Shown here: positions 1-9,452 of the stretch, piece by piece
Numbering within the stretch: the first letter of the stretch is position 1
How the letters are laid out: every line of letters starts with the position of its first letter
Assembly (NCBI GenBank): GCA_013407085.1
Contig: JACCGJ010001640.1
Span: 1 to 64,000, forward strand
DNA length: 64,000 bases
Source: Atriophallophorus winterbourni
Lineage: Eukaryota; Platyhelminthes; Trematoda; Plagiorchiida; Microphallidae
Direction: 5' to 3'
The notes under the pieces: generated by a model
The model's database searches: none
What the model was told of the DNA's origin: nothing
What the model saw: the letters and a program-made list of their open reading frames with translations, nothing else
Translations under genes and position numbers: made by a program

Positions 1-59
1 ATCACAAAGAATATAAGCGTAAAAAAGCATAATCAAGAATTGTGTATCGTCTGATAAAA

Positions 60-900
60 ATGGAGGTCGAGGCGTTTTTTAAAAATAATTAGGGATGGGG
101 CAGAAATAACCGAAAGGGGTAGTGCGTTTCAAGTACGAGGAATCCGGACGGCAAATGAGTATCTGCGGCAGTCCAATCTACTGTGCAGATGTGCTAACTT
201 CAAGTGATGACCACGATTTGCTGAGTATGGGGCCATTTTAAGCAAACCCCTACATGGGTGAGTTTCTTCCGTCAATATCCGATACGCAAGGATCAGATCG
301 CCTCGGATACGACGATAGTTTGTAGGGAATAATTGTAGAGTTGTAAGATGTTCCTCGTAGCTGACGGAGCTAAGCCCCTTGACAAGCTTCGTAGAACGTT
401 TCTGCGGCTGTTCTAGGGCGTGCTGGTCACGTTTCAACCATGGGTTCCAGACGGAGACAGCATACTCCAAGTGTGGCCTGATGTACGCCTGAAGAAGAAA
501 CGGGAAGAGACGTGAATCGATTGTTCCGAACGCACGTTTTAAAAGCCCAACGTTTCTATTTGCCACGGTTGAAGCTCTACTACACTGAGCAGAGCAGCCC
601 AAGTCATTTTGTATAATCACCCCAAGATCTTTTTCTTGCATCGTGACAGCGAGCATCTTGCCACCCAGATTATGGCCAGGGTCGCCAGGAAGACGAATGC
701 GTAATGCGTGGCATTTGTCAGTGTTGAATGGTAAGCGATTGATCGTAGACCATGCGTGTAATGAATCCAGGTCGAATTGAAGTTTCCTTGTATCGCTGTC
801 ACAGAACTGTAAATGACTGATAAGCGTTCAGAATTTCTGTCGGCGGGAGCTTCTATGCGGCACTAACCACTGCCAAATTTGGCTCAGTTCTTTGGTATCC
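60..900 (-). mobile_element. CR1-like LINE fragment: reverse transcriptase C-terminal part
   Basis: An open minus-strand frame (656-129) encodes the thumb and C-terminal part of a Jockey/CR1-type reverse transcriptase. Visible landmarks in order are EKDLGVIIQ, a YIRPHLEYAV block, a KRSTKLVKG block, SYEEHL and RGDLILAYRIL. The same protein continues upstream (about 657-835, minus) as LPFNTDKCH, the usual segment just before the LGV motif, with frame damage between. The frame stops before the usual W-N-x-LP block near its end. This is a decayed, truncated copy and is clearly diverged from the family at 17170-19136. Confidence 0.8.
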
Positions 901-955
901 TCGGCGTATACGACAGTCGATGATATATCATGGGTTATCCAGACCGTCCTTCATT

Positions 956-1811
956 TGTTCAATATTTCAATAGTTTATTACGGTATAAAAAACTAAGAGC
1001 TTGCACAAACCGCAGGATAGATAAAGCGGTGGGTCGAAAAAGCAAAGAGAGAAATGTCTGAGTTTCCAAGGCCTTATAGCGGGCCTCATTCGCGTTTAGC
1101 CTGCACCATCAATGGATTTTTGTGGCATTTGGACAGGTAGGGCGTCAACCCGGGACACAGCTACCCACCACATCCTCCGGAACAGGGTCAGTTGAAACTG
1201 CGTGTATACGGACTTCCGATACTGGGATCTGGAAGAGCAATGAAACTGACAAAGAGTTAGCGGGGTTGTGAGGAAAATGCAAATGGCACAGAAAGAGAAC
1301 TTACCGTTGCCACGAGCTAGTGAGTTTTGGGGAAAAATGCGGTAGGGTTTGTAAAAAAATGAAAATAGTGTTTACGGGGTACTTGTGTCTTGGGAGTGGG
1401 AGATTTCATGGAGGTGAGAATCGAGGAGACCTTTGAATGAACCGAGAGAAGCGACCTCAAAAAGCGTGCCTGGAAGAGTGTTCCACTGACTGCATACTCT
1501 CACAGAGAAAAAGCTGTGTCGACATTCAAGCCTGCTCTGTTGATGTAACAGTTTGAGCTCATGTCCTCGGAGGTTAGTGCTTGGAGAGGGAACGAATAGG
1601 GAGTTGCATGGATGGGAGGGGTCAGTCAAGATCCGGTGGGTAAGTAACATGTCACCGCGGTGAAGACGGTAGGTAACGGAGAATATATCTAAACTGCGTA
1701 ACCTTTCCTCGTAAGACATGTTGTGCATACCACGGACAAGCTTTGTCGCACGTCTCTGGGCTTTTTCGAGAAGGGACACGTCTATGCATAGCCAAGGCTG
1801 CCAAGCCTGTT
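956..1811 (-). mobile_element. 5'-truncated copy of CR1-like family A (3' end of RT plus 3' UTR)
   Basis: Read on the minus strand, this segment is almost the same sequence as 18270-19136 on the plus strand. It carries the last 135 codons of the reverse transcriptase (1779-1372), the same 3' UTR and the same terminal short repeat. Similarity starts abruptly at 1811, where an unrelated dispersed repeat (R1) begins. It ends at degenerate copies of the ACTATTGA octamer near 956-980. Abrupt 5' truncation with a preserved 3' end is the normal outcome of target-primed reverse transcription. Confidence 0.9.
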
Positions 1812-2050
1812 TAGATGTATGATATACGAAATCACAATCCTGATCAAGGCAAAGTTGCGCACAGTCAAAAACTGCACGTAGGCTAAGATACTGCAGATTG
1901 CCCAGGCCTAGACAGATATGGGAAAGGAAAATATAAATGGCAGTGAGACTCGAGCATGTTTTTGCATGCAGCTGTCGGGTCTTGACCGCACGTTACTTCG
2001 ATTCGTTTCACTGCTGTGGGCAAATCATTTTAGCACGGTGTTAGCTGCAC
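1812..2050 (+). repeat. Dispersed repeat R1, plus orientation
   Basis: This is one copy of a roughly 230-bp repeat that recurs at least ten times in the window. Diagnostic blocks are a GATCAAGGCAAAGT-like start, ACTGCACGT, GGCTAAGATACTG, CCCAGGCCTAGACAGATATG and a late TTAGCACGGTGTTAGC block. It directly abuts the truncated CR1 copy at 1811. It has no coding capacity. Confidence 0.8.
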
Positions 2051-2469
2051 AGAACAGAAGTGCTGCTCTATGGCAGATCCCTGCGCATTCTGTATAGACG
2101 GCGGAGGGTTGTCCCGTGCAAGCTGCATCACATTCTGTTCACTGACATGATCGCCATTCAGATGAACGGATTCCATTTAACAGTGGATTGCCTTCATAAA
2201 ACAACCGGAAAGCATTTGTTAAGTTCGTGTTTGAACTGCTCTTTCATGGTTCTATGCCAGGTACGGTCTTACGCGCGCCAACCATATACCGATCGTAGAC
2301 TCAGCAGCTCCACATCAAACACCTCGGTAGCGAGCCAAGTCTTCACTTGTCCTCCGCGACGACAACGCCATTCCGCGCGAGGTCGGCGATGGGGTCACCT
2401 TGGTTAGTTCAGCGTCCGAGCGCCACCGGATGTGTCCCTCTCAGTCGTTGTTGTCGCAATATAGTACTC
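2051..2469. other. Spacer without a recognised gene
   Basis: A plus-strand open frame (2060-2407) has no recognisable domain and an arginine-rich, low-complexity character. Nothing else can be supported here. It lies between two R1 copies in opposite orientation. Confidence 0.5.
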
Positions 2470-2706
2470 AAGCACGGATGTGCAATCGTGCTGCAGTTTT
2501 GTACTGTACAGCTAACACCGTGCTAAATTGATTGACCACAGGTAGTGAGCTGCATGCTGAAACACGCTAGAGTCTCACTACCATTTCTATTTTGTCAGAT
2601 CTGTCTAGGCCTGGGCAACCTTACAGTATCTCAGCCCACGTGCAGTTTCTGTCTGTGCGGCACTTTGCTTGGATCAGGCTTGTGCTTTCATACATACATA
2701 CTCAGG
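2470..2706 (-). repeat. Dispersed repeat R1, minus orientation
   Basis: This is the reverse complement of the R1 consensus, from GCACGGATGTGCAATCGTGC to TTTCATACATACAT. A partial direct repeat, TACTCA, is present on both sides (near 2464-2469 and 2699-2704) and may be a decayed target-site duplication. With the plus copy at 1812-2050 it forms a widely spaced inverted pair. Confidence 0.8.
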
Positions 2707-2851
2707 CGAGAAATATCAAAACAACGGTATCGAACCTCGTCATTTGGTACTCGCTCATCCTTGGCTTAGTATCTCATCTTTGGCTTGGCTTGAAGGCAGG
2801 ACGGACGAGCCAAGTTAACGGAAGGTGTTCACCACCTCCAGATTCTCACCA

Positions 2852-3190
2852 TCAATCTTCAAATGTAGGTGAGGTCCGACGGCGGTGATGAGGTACTTCT
2901 TTTTCGCGTGTTGATTTGTCTTCCTCAGTGCGACTCGCGACCGATTCTCCAACCGGTGCAGCTGCGTTAAACAGGATAACACATCTCGACCTCGGCGCCA
3001 TTAAAGATCGCTCAGGTGGCGATGAGCTCGTCTTTTGGTCAGCAAGATTTTCAATGTCATGCTGCAGCTGCTGCACTCGCTTGCCATGCATCTTTGTATC
3101 AATATTAGTTGATGCAACCGATGATGATTGATTGTTGGGTAGGGGTGGCCACTGAGACACCGCAACTGTTGTGCCAGTTCAGATGAATGG
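2852..3190 (-). mobile_element. Possible retrotransposon ORF1-like remnant
   Basis: A 102-codon minus-strand frame (3160-2852) contains a short heptad-like stretch (VQQLQHDIENLADQK) followed by RSRCVILFNAAAP and ESVASRTEEDK. This resembles the coiled-coil plus folded segment of LINE ORF1 proteins or the linker of CR1-like elements. The evidence is only this pattern; no catalytic motif is visible. Treat it as a low-confidence retroelement remnant. Confidence 0.3.
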
Positions 3191-3689
3191 CTGAGTATTC
3201 ATATCATGTAAAACAACAGTTGAAAAAGATTATTCGGGTGGCCCAGTTATCTTCAGATCGGGATTCAATTTTGGAGCGTCAGTAGAGGTTGCCGATAGAG
3301 CAGTGTTCTTCCTGGGGATAATAAACCGGTCAGCATCTTTTGAAACTGGAAAACAGCTCTCACAAATAGTTCTTAGCCAGGTCTTTGATTCTTATTAAGT
3401 AGTTCATACAGCGGCTTCTTAAATTTCGCATTGTACGGCGTCTGCTTTTTCCGAAACAATCTATTTGCATTTAAGACAGCAATCTCGCTTCTATTGTTTT
3501 GACAATGTTTAGATGCAGTAGGTATTTTGCACAGTTTTAGAGTTTCCAAATACTGTAAACTGTACTAAACCCAGAATTAGCAATTAACGTAAGCAAATGA
3601 TCACGATGTATATTCGAATACTTTTACCTGTAGTTTTATCTTTGGATATGAGCCTGATACTTTTTAACGAGGAAAAATATCTAGACCGT

Positions 3690-3950
3690 TATTGAAGCGG
3701 TTGTTCCGATGTCAACGCGTTGACTTAAAGCGGAAGGTACAATTTGCTTTGGCAATAAGATTCGGAAAATTTTGCGGCAATGTCAATGGTTGTGATCGGA
3801 AAAACGCCATCGGCTATGAAAAATATCGGCGAGCTAGGAACCTCTGGACGGCATTAAAACGCATCAAACGTATGCTGTACGAGCAGCGATTGGTTGGCGA
3901 GTCTACCTGTGCACCAAAACTCTTATTCGCCTACATCGCCGCACAAATGC
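3690..3950 (+). mobile_element. Possible LINE linker remnant
   Basis: The plus-strand frame from 3692 reads as a basic, tyrosine- and arginine-rich stretch (YEKYRRARNLWTALKRIKRMLYEQRL, then PKLLFAYIA). This looks like the region between endonuclease and reverse transcriptase in CR1-type LINEs. No catalytic block follows, so the assignment is tentative. The flanks 3191-3689 and 3951-4534 show no gene that I can recognise, apart from a short ATG/GAT run near 4312-4325. Confidence 0.35.
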
Positions 3951-4534
3951 ATTGCCATGCGTCCCTAGTCTTGATTATAATTGTGGGTTAGTCATTGATA
4001 GGGATGGTCTGAAAGCTGAAGCAACCAATGTTGGTCCATTAGTTGAAGAGAAATCGCTGAAACCCAATGTTGAACTACACGAAAATTCAGCCCACAACTA
4101 TTCAACGCTGCTATTTTCAAGAAGATTTGTATCCCACTTCAATGCTTATCGATGCTATCCTTTGAATTCTAGAAAGATGCAAACTCAGTGACCTAAAACT
4201 CCCTGAGAACCGAGAGAACATTAAGCCCAGTAACATTTAGCCGCCTTTAGACGTTTCCTGCCAAAAGGCATGAAAAGCATCAAGTTAAAGTAAAGTGAGT
4301 AATACTGTCCATGATGATGATGATGGGATGACAGGACAAAAATATCACTCGATATTTCGACTGCCATAACTTGTTCCTAAGTTAAAATTTGTGCTGTTTG
4401 CATTTCCGAACATTCTATTCCATCCTTCAAGTGCATCCAATTCTTCATTTTAGCAGCAATATTCCCAAACGATGAACCCGTAAAATGAAATTGGTAAATT
4501 CACCTACTCTCTATTATTAACATTGGTTTCGCAG

Positions 4535-7059
4535 TCAAGCATGGATAACTTCAATTCGTTTCATGCAAAGGTAACCCTTGATCTAGCTTCAACCTGTTTC
4601 ACTTTAGATGGAGGTGGAGACGAGCAAACTGGAGCAACAGATGCTCGACGAAAAGCCGTGGTATCTTAAAGGCGAAATCGTTGCTCGCGATAGAGCGGAA
4701 AATACTGTCCTGGAAGAACATCTAGATGTACAAAGACACGGAAAGTTTGGTATGATTGATTTTCACTATTAAACACGCAATCAAGTTCCTGCACCCGCCG
4801 ATGAAGATGCTATCGTGGAATTCATTAAGAAATCTATTAAGGAACAAGTACATCAATCATTCGCTGAATATTCGTTTCTAGTCTTTCGACAGTCCCGTGT
4901 TCAAATCAAAGGATAAACCGCTGCAAATACCCAAAACGGATGCTGTTCCAACGACAATGACACAAAGATCGTTGGTAGAAGATTATGAAAATTTATTCGC
5001 GAAAAACAATGTAGCGTTCCTTTTCAATTCATTTGTTTAATTAGCTTCTTGAACAAGAGCAAGAAGACCCCGTGAAGAAAGCCATTCAGTTAGAAATGTC
5101 TGCTTTGTTTGAAAAATTGGACGCCTTGGCCCATTTACACTTTGTGCCTCATAAAGTAAGCTTGTAATTGAGTTTCCCATCGTTCCTCCTTCTGCAATGC
5201 AATTGATGCACTGATGAATTGAGTGAATGCTGTTGTGTCGTTTGTTTTGTGCACAAGATTGTCAGCATTCAAGTTGAGCATTCTGCTCTTGTAGTAGCAG
5301 TCAATTTGCCTCGTTTGTTGTCCGATTATCGCCTTATCTCTCGATCACCGTTGCACCGAGTATTGTTTCATATATTGAATGTCTGCAACGTTGTTGGTTT
5401 ACGTGTTTTATAGTTTCCGGTGACAGCTGCGATTAGTAATGGCGCGGCAGTAGCGGCTTATTTACCGCTATGAGCAATTAAACATCTTCGATGCTTTTAA
5501 CGATTGACTGTTTATAATCTAGTTCTACGTTTCGGGAAATTCCGGAACGCTTGTATTTTGGTTTCATTTCCATTTAAGTGTTGTTTTGGTGAAGGGAGCG
5601 CAGTGTAGTCGTTGTCCACTCTGAAGCTTCATGTGGGTAGATACTTTACAACAGTCCCGAAGTTAAGCACTGTGTACTACACTATAGTCTCACTCGTTTG
5701 TTCTCAGATTAGCCTTCAATTTAGTTGTCATTGCTCCAACTGCCCTAAAGGAGCAATCGGCATCTTCAATAGCCTTTCAGTAGTATCTGAATTGACATTT
5801 TCCCACTATATACAACACTGACGAAGCATTGATTTCAGGCGGTTTAGTTATATCATGTTCACAGTTGTTGTAAATTTTGAATCCGCCTTTCTGTGAGATT
5901 TTTTAACCTTATTGAGTGCATGTGATTATATGACATTCTTACAAGCATACGTTTTTCGCTATCACCATCATCATAGACAGCGTTACACCGGCAACAATTA
6001 CCAAGTGCTTAACTGCCATGCAACCGACATAATAAAAACTGTAAAAAGATGGAGAAGGTTGGGACATAAAAAGCTATTGAACCTTTAGAAGACACATTGG
6101 GATTTAGTGCCTTCACCTCGAATCAAATGCATTCAAGCAAGTATTGTGAACGAGTAGAGCAACATCATGAAGACAGTTTCCTTGCGGCTTTTACTTTCAC
6201 GCATCATAATAAGCTTTCCTTGTCACTTCACTTGTCAACAGACAAGATTAATCAAACACTCCAAGAAGATGTGTGCAACAAGACCTCCCCTGAATATGAA
6301 TTTCAGCCATATCACTAAGAGTAAGAAGCCACTGCGAATTCTGATATCTTAGTCTCCAACCTGAGAAACGGGTCGGACCAACCGCAGCTAGTTTAACAGT
6401 TAAAGCCTTCATCTGCTTGAGTCAAGTCAGAGTCTGGCCACTTTTACAACGACCCCATCCTGAGTTAGGAGTGGCAAAACCCGCGTTGCTATATATATAC
6501 CAATGAACCACTGGCAATACTTCTCTTATCAATGCTGTTATCATGCGCCATTATCATTTCAACCGCTGCTACCGATAATCCGCTTTCCTTTGCTTTCAAC
6601 AATTCACATACTTCCACCCAAACCAACCTATTCGTGTTATTAACAACACTTTATCAGGCTGTTGATTTGTATTTTCAGTTGTTTCAATCTCTCGTGTGAA
6701 ACTTGCTATATACTTGTGGCTATTGGTTACAATTCTTCCTCTGCTTTTATCAGCATACTACAGAAGCAGTGGTGCTGCAAAATAAACCCGCGCTTGCAAT
6801 GGAAGAAGCAGGGCCTGGAGCCTGCGCCACGTCGGACTTGCTTGCTCCTGAAGAGGTGTGCGCTCCGCGTGGCGAAATACTAAAAGGTCCTACAGAACTC
6901 ACGCGAACGGACAAGCGTCGTCACCGTAAAAAGCTGATGCGTGTGCGTGCCAAACCCAAAACAGGCAAAACCGCTGATCCGTTAAAGGATAAACAAGCTG
7001 CAATGGCAAAAGTTATCAGAATGGCACATAAACCTGGCTCCAACATTCGAATTGTATAA
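4535..7059 (+). CDS. MPHOSPH10: MPHOSPH10 (Mpp10), C-terminal part, six exons
   Basis: Mpp10 is a component of the U3 snoRNP/SSU processome that acts in nucleolar 18S pre-rRNA processing. Exons: 4535-4570, 4608-4749, 4786-4847, 4882-5010, 5045-5155 and 6754-7059 (stop TAA). All junctions are GT-AG and the phases agree. The first four introns are only 34-37 nt; the fifth is 1598 nt and holds repeat R3. The product is 261 codons here. Family-specific blocks are LDEKPWYLKGEI, the VPAPADEDAIVEFIKKSIKEQ helix, SLVEDYENLF, FEKLDALAHLHFVPH and a C-terminal LLAPEE followed by a lysine/arginine-rich tail. These match vertebrate Mpp10 in order. The long acidic N-terminal half of the family is not visible upstream, so the gene is 5'-partial in this window. 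Its exons may lie left of the window or be unrecognised in the debris. The Lys/Arg-rich tail is shorter than in human. It is convergent with the gene at 9453-12140. Confidence 0.9.
5955..6485 (+). repeat. Dispersed repeat R3 (about 530 bp) in the MPHOSPH10 intron
   Basis: Near-identical to 32430-32960, with further copies at 38190-38600 (plus) and in minus orientation at 36240-36410 with 36955-37085, 53725-54160 and about 55470-55920. Landmarks are GCTTAACTGCCATGC, GTGAACGAGTAGA, CTTGTCACTTCACTTGTC and CTGAGAAACGGGTCGGACC. It has no ORF that is conserved between copies, so it is probably a non-autonomous element. Confidence 0.8.
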
Positions 7060-7446
7060 TTATCTGGTGTAAATACATTGAGAATTTGATGTTGTGTTTG
7101 ATACTTACTTAAAATGGTACAGCGCTAGAAATTTAGTGCTTGATTGAACGCGTATAGATTCCTGAGATTAATCATGTGAACTTTCGTTTTCCATTGTAGA
7201 GCGAGTATTCTTCCATGAATCCCACTTAAAATCCGTGAGCGTATATAGTGGGTCGACTGTTGATGTTCAGTCCACAGTTTCATCAGAGTTAGCCCTATTT
7301 TCGGTTTTACATGTGTCGTGTCAAGCAAAGTAGAGTGAGGAGTAAGAAATTGGCCGGATAATATACGTAGGATTGCCCTTGCGATTTCTTAAACCTAGAC
7401 CTACTGAAACAGTCTGGTTAAAATAGATGAAATGCTAAAAAAAATC

Positions 7447-7615
7447 AAACCCGGATCCAGCCAAATCCCCATAAAGTCACGGACTGCGCTTGAGCTATGA
7501 TGCTGTCAAGTTGTCCGGGTCTAGACAATTATAAAGAGAAAATGGTAGTGAGACTCCAGCGAGTTTCCTCATTCAGCCCAGTGCCGTTAGCAAATCAACT
7601 TAACTCGATATTACC
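7447..7615 (+). repeat. Dispersed repeat R1, diverged copy
   Basis: Recognisable by GGACTGCGCTTGAGC, GATGCTGTCAAGTTG, GGGTCTAGACAATTAT and AGTGAGACTCCAGCG, in the same order as in better R1 copies. It lies in the gap between the convergent 3' ends of MPHOSPH10 and the dsRBD gene. The rest of 7060-8985 shows no gene I can identify; a 68-codon plus-strand frame at 8388-8594 has no recognised domain. Confidence 0.65.
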
Positions 7616-8984
7616 TGGCAGTACATTACTAATGCGTTAGCATACCAGAGCACGGTAATCTGTCACTCGAAAAATAAACCAGAGTGCGGCAAGCTAAAGT
7701 CGCTTGCCATTGATCCTACTCAATCGAAACCAACCATGGATGTATCTGTCAAGCGGGATTGTTCTGTACGGAGATTAAAAGCTTTCCCCGATCCTCGGTA
7801 ACAGTAAAGTAGATATTCCATACAGAACAGCGGTTTTACTGCAAAATGGGGCGAGGTTTTTCAGCTCCCAAAAAATCTGTAGCTAGCGCGCGTTCGCCGT
7901 TGCAGCTAATTACCATTGGCGTTCGGAAAGGCACGGACTCAAGCATCAACCTAAGGTTTCTGATTCGTGAGAAAATATTTCGTTATTCATGAAGTAACGA
8001 ACGGAAGCTAACATCTTAAAATCTCCATAGGATAGAACAACTAACCATGAACTTGCTGCTAGTTTGATATCATCCTAATGTACATTTGTTTTAAGGGAAA
8101 TACGTAACAAAATCGATACTTGTGCATGTAGCCATCATACACCGTGATTAGATTTTTGCTGTTTACATTAATCACAAACGGATTACGTTCAAAATCTCGA
8201 GGTTTGGGTGTTGCTCAGATTGTGTTCACCGAGTTCGCATAGTTGTTGGACGTTCCATCATCACCTTGGAGGAGAGTATCGGTCAGAGGAACGACTAAGA
8301 AGTTGTTGAAAGATTGAACGCAATGATAGACAGATAAATCTGTTGAACAAATTTCTTAAGAGGTTGAAGGATATGAAGATGAAATAATTGTTTCATTTTG
8401 ACTTGATGGCGTATTCATCTCAAGTCACAAGAAACAATCGACTACCGATTGGCACAGGATGGTACAATGGAACTAATCAAGCTGTGCCTTTAATCACACT
8501 AACAGATTTTAGGAACATCGAAGGAAACACTAATGTTAGCTTACAAGTAAAGGCTGGTACGATTATTTGTTTGGTTTTCAACAAAAATAGATGATCCTGA
8601 AGGAAAAAATCAACAACCCCTTACGAAGAAATCAGCTTGAGAAAGAACAGCACAGGAGTTTCAACATACCAAGAAAAGAAGTTGCACAAAAACCGTCAGC
8701 ATTGCACAACCATTTCAACAGCATGAAGAGCCAAATTGAATGATCACACTGCATGCTAATCAATTTAGACATGTTTTTGATATGTCGACTGATATAAGAG
8801 CCGATATGTACAAGAATTCCTCAGAGCATGGTACTCAACGGCCGCAGCTATGCAGCATCTCTCAACTGTAGCCCGTGGCAAGCAACTTGAAAGGAAGACA
8901 GATTATGAATAGCGCCAGCCCGTGCGAGTTGAAGTGAACGGACAGAGACAACCCGAGAAATTCCAACAAATGATATTACAAATC

Positions 8985-9120
8985 AAGGTTCACTGAAACT
9001 GATCTTACTGTTTCCACCTGATGACGGCAAACAGCCAGAAACCGGTAGTGGAGTGTAAGGGATGGGGATGTGAGCACCACAATACATTGATATTACATGT
9101 TATTGTTGTGCTCACATTCC
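8985..9120 (+). mobile_element. PLE-associated terminal-repeat fragment (repeat R2) carrying a hammerhead motif
   Basis: Shares the block TTCACTGAAACTGATCTTACTG, the hammerhead core and the GTGTAAGGGATGGGGATGTG tail with 34469-34746 and, in degenerate form, with 49694-49826. The 34.5-kb copy in turn shares its central part with the 3' region of the Penelope-like element at 42480-43289. R2 is therefore best read as a PLE pseudo-LTR-type repeat or a non-autonomous derivative of it. Confidence 0.65.
9012..9053 (+). ncRNA. Hammerhead ribozyme candidate (PLE/R2 type)
   Basis: Core strand CTGATGA at 9018-9024 and GAA plus A15.1 at 9038-9041. Helix I pairs 9012-9017 with 9048-9053 (five Watson-Crick pairs and one U-G). 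Helix II is GGC/GCC (9026-9028 with 9034-9036) around an AAACA loop, with a C-A mismatch at positions 10.1-11.1. Helix III is the palindrome ACCGGT (9041-9046), which could pair within or between molecules. The cleavage site would follow A9047 (GUA). The core is intact, but the constant C-A mismatch may lower activity. Confidence 0.6.
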
Positions 9121-9413
9121 CAGGACTTACAAGTTAGTTGAAGGAAAGACTTGCTGATGTCATCTAGTCTGGTGACGAGAAATCTAACTACGCAAAATCA
9201 CGGAGACGTGTGAATTCAAGCACACAAGGATCAGGCTGCGGTTTACATTGAAACAGTGGAACACGGTTAAACCGGACCAAATTTTCAAGCCATTTTATGG
9301 TGTAACAAGAACTTCTGCACAAGCACCAAGCAATACTTGGCAGCAAGCTACAGCTTCATCATTGTAACCCATCGTCATTCCAGGAGCTTTGCAGAACACA
9401 TTATTCAAGCACA

Positions 9414-9419
9414 TTTATT
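9414..9419 (-). promoter_or_regulatory. Polyadenylation signal AATAAA for the dsRBD gene
   Basis: The plus strand reads TTTATT, giving AATAAA on the minus strand about 35 nt downstream of the TGA stop at 9453-9455. Overlapping AT-rich ATTTATTTATTT follows the stop. Position and sequence fit a cleavage/polyadenylation signal. Confidence 0.6.
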
Positions 9420-9452
9420 AATAAATAAATAAATCTATCGTTAAAGTGTAAA

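Noticed and set aside
2060..2407. 115-codon plus-strand frame as a gene
   Set aside because: No domain, no splice or regulatory context, and flanked by repeats on both sides.
3692..4191. Missing N-terminal exons of MPHOSPH10
   Set aside because: The frames lack the acidic, serine-rich character of the Mpp10 N-terminal half and instead look like LINE linker sequence.
8388..8594. 68-codon plus-strand frame between the convergent genes
   Set aside because: No recognisable motif or neighbouring exons; likely chance or decayed repeat.
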